Shown here piece by piece: positions 5,407 through 5,855 of a DNA stretch of 5,855 nt. The notes beneath the pieces are model-generated. The model was not told where the DNA came from, ran no database searches, and saw only the letters and a program-made list of their open reading frames with translations. Every line of letters begins with the position of its first letter. The first letter of the stretch is position 1. Source of the stretch: an uncultured Bacilli bacterium (GTDB lineage: Bacteria; Bacillota_I; Bacilli_A; RF39; UBA660); the NCBI GenBank assembly GCA_947589165.1, contig CANQCH010000071.1, forward strand, positions 1 through 5,855, in the 5' to 3' direction. Both the position numbers and the translations under genes were made by a program.

Positions 5407-5855
5407 ATGGAAGAAAGAAAAATAAAAGTTGGCGATAATTTTAAGATTCATTGTTATAAACATAATGGTAAAATCATTCGGGCTAGTGAAGATACAATCG
5501 TTTTAGATGTAAAAGATGATTATATAGTTTGCGCTAATAATATGGTTAAGATTCATGAAAGTGATGGTCGCAATTATACAACAAAAGAATTAGCCATCAT
5601 CTTTTTCTATAAACATCATTGGTTTAATGTCATTGCTCAATTAAAATCATTTGGTTTATTCTTTTATTGTAATATGGCATCCCCTTATTTAATTGATGAA
5701 GATATCATTAAATACATTGATTATGATTTGGATTTAAGAGTTTATCCTGATGGTGGTTACCGGATCTTAGATAAAAACGAATATAAGTACCATCAAAAGA
5801 TTATGAACTATCCTCCAGAAATTGATATTATCTTAAAAAAGGAATTAAAATATTT
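5407..5855 (+). CDS. DUF402 nucleoside tri/diphosphate phosphatase, Ntdp/YgaC-like (3' partial)
   Basis: The first 149 residues of a protein whose relatives (B. subtilis YgaC, S. aureus Ntdp) are about 175-180 long; the window ends before the stop, so roughly 25-30 residues are missing. Family members hydrolyse nucleoside tri- and diphosphates with a divalent metal in the cytoplasm. The family signatures are all present and colinear: YKHNG (17-21), ESDGR (51-55), HHWFNVIA (70-77), YCNMASP (87-93), KYIDYDLDLRVYPDGG (102-117) and LDKNEYKYHQKIMNYPP (121-137). The conserved acidic residues of the active region (Asp105, 107, 109, 122 and Glu125) are kept. The ATG at 5407 gives exactly the family's N-terminal length before the YKHNG motif. 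AGGGA lies only 1 nt before this ATG, too close to serve as a normal ribosome binding site; see the promoter entry. Confidence 0.93.
   Translation, partial: MEERKIKVGDNFKIHCYKHNGKIIRASEDTIVLDVKDDYIVCANNMVKIHESDGRNYTTKELAIIFFYKHHWFNVIAQLKSFGLFFYCNMASPYLIDEDIIKYIDYDLDLRVYPDGGYRILDKNEYKYHQKIMNYPPEIDIILKKELKY

Noticed and set aside
1..5855. Reassigned genetic code (TGA as Trp)
   Set aside because: All genes close with TAA or TAG, tryptophans are encoded by TGG, and no gene needs read-through of TGA; there is no evidence for reassignment.

Overview
The window is AT-rich, densely packed DNA that reads like a low-GC Gram-positive bacterium (Bacillota). The evidence is the cdaA-cdaR pair, AAGGAGG-like ribosome binding sites, a lipoprotein with a Gram-positive style lipobox, a DUF378 membrane protein and a DUF402 (Ntdp/YgaC) phosphatase. 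Tryptophan is read from TGG and no in-frame TGA is needed, so the standard bacterial code fits and a Mycoplasma-type code does not. I would guess an uncultured gut-type Bacilli or Erysipelotrichia-like lineage, but the sequence alone does not settle that.

Layout: (1) 1-801 (+), the diadenylate cyclase CdaA, missing its first residues at the window edge. (2) 794-2140 (+), CdaR (YbbR repeats), overlapping cdaA by 8 nt. (3) 2139-2165, a bidirectional hairpin terminator. (4) 2171-2380 (-), a small two-helix DUF378 membrane protein convergent with cdaR. (5) 2381-2482, a short divergent promoter region. (6) 2483-3577 (+), a lipoprotein with a LolA/GerS-like domain and a DUF4367-like C-terminal domain. 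(7) 3621-4145 (+), a membrane-anchored protein, probably a thioredoxin-like fold without the redox CXXC. (8) 4201-5361 (+), a membrane-anchored S41 (CtpA-type) serine protease with a PDZ domain and an intact Ser-Lys-Gln set. (9) 5407 to the window end (+), a DUF402 nucleoside tri/diphosphatase, cut off at the 3' end.

Working together: CdaA makes c-di-AMP at the membrane and CdaR is its extracytoplasmic partner. The next four genes also encode membrane or surface proteins, so the region is a run of cell-envelope functions, but terminators split it into short transcription units rather than one operon. No mobile element, CRISPR array, RNA gene or obviously foreign segment is visible.

The most notable thing is regulatory packing. 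At three successive junctions (3571-3620, 4124-4200, 5360-5406) the upstream stop codon, the terminator and the next promoter occupy the same few dozen bases, and the predicted transcripts start about 11, 11 and 0 nt before the ATG. The last is a predicted leaderless mRNA. I see no clear undescribed multi-gene system here.
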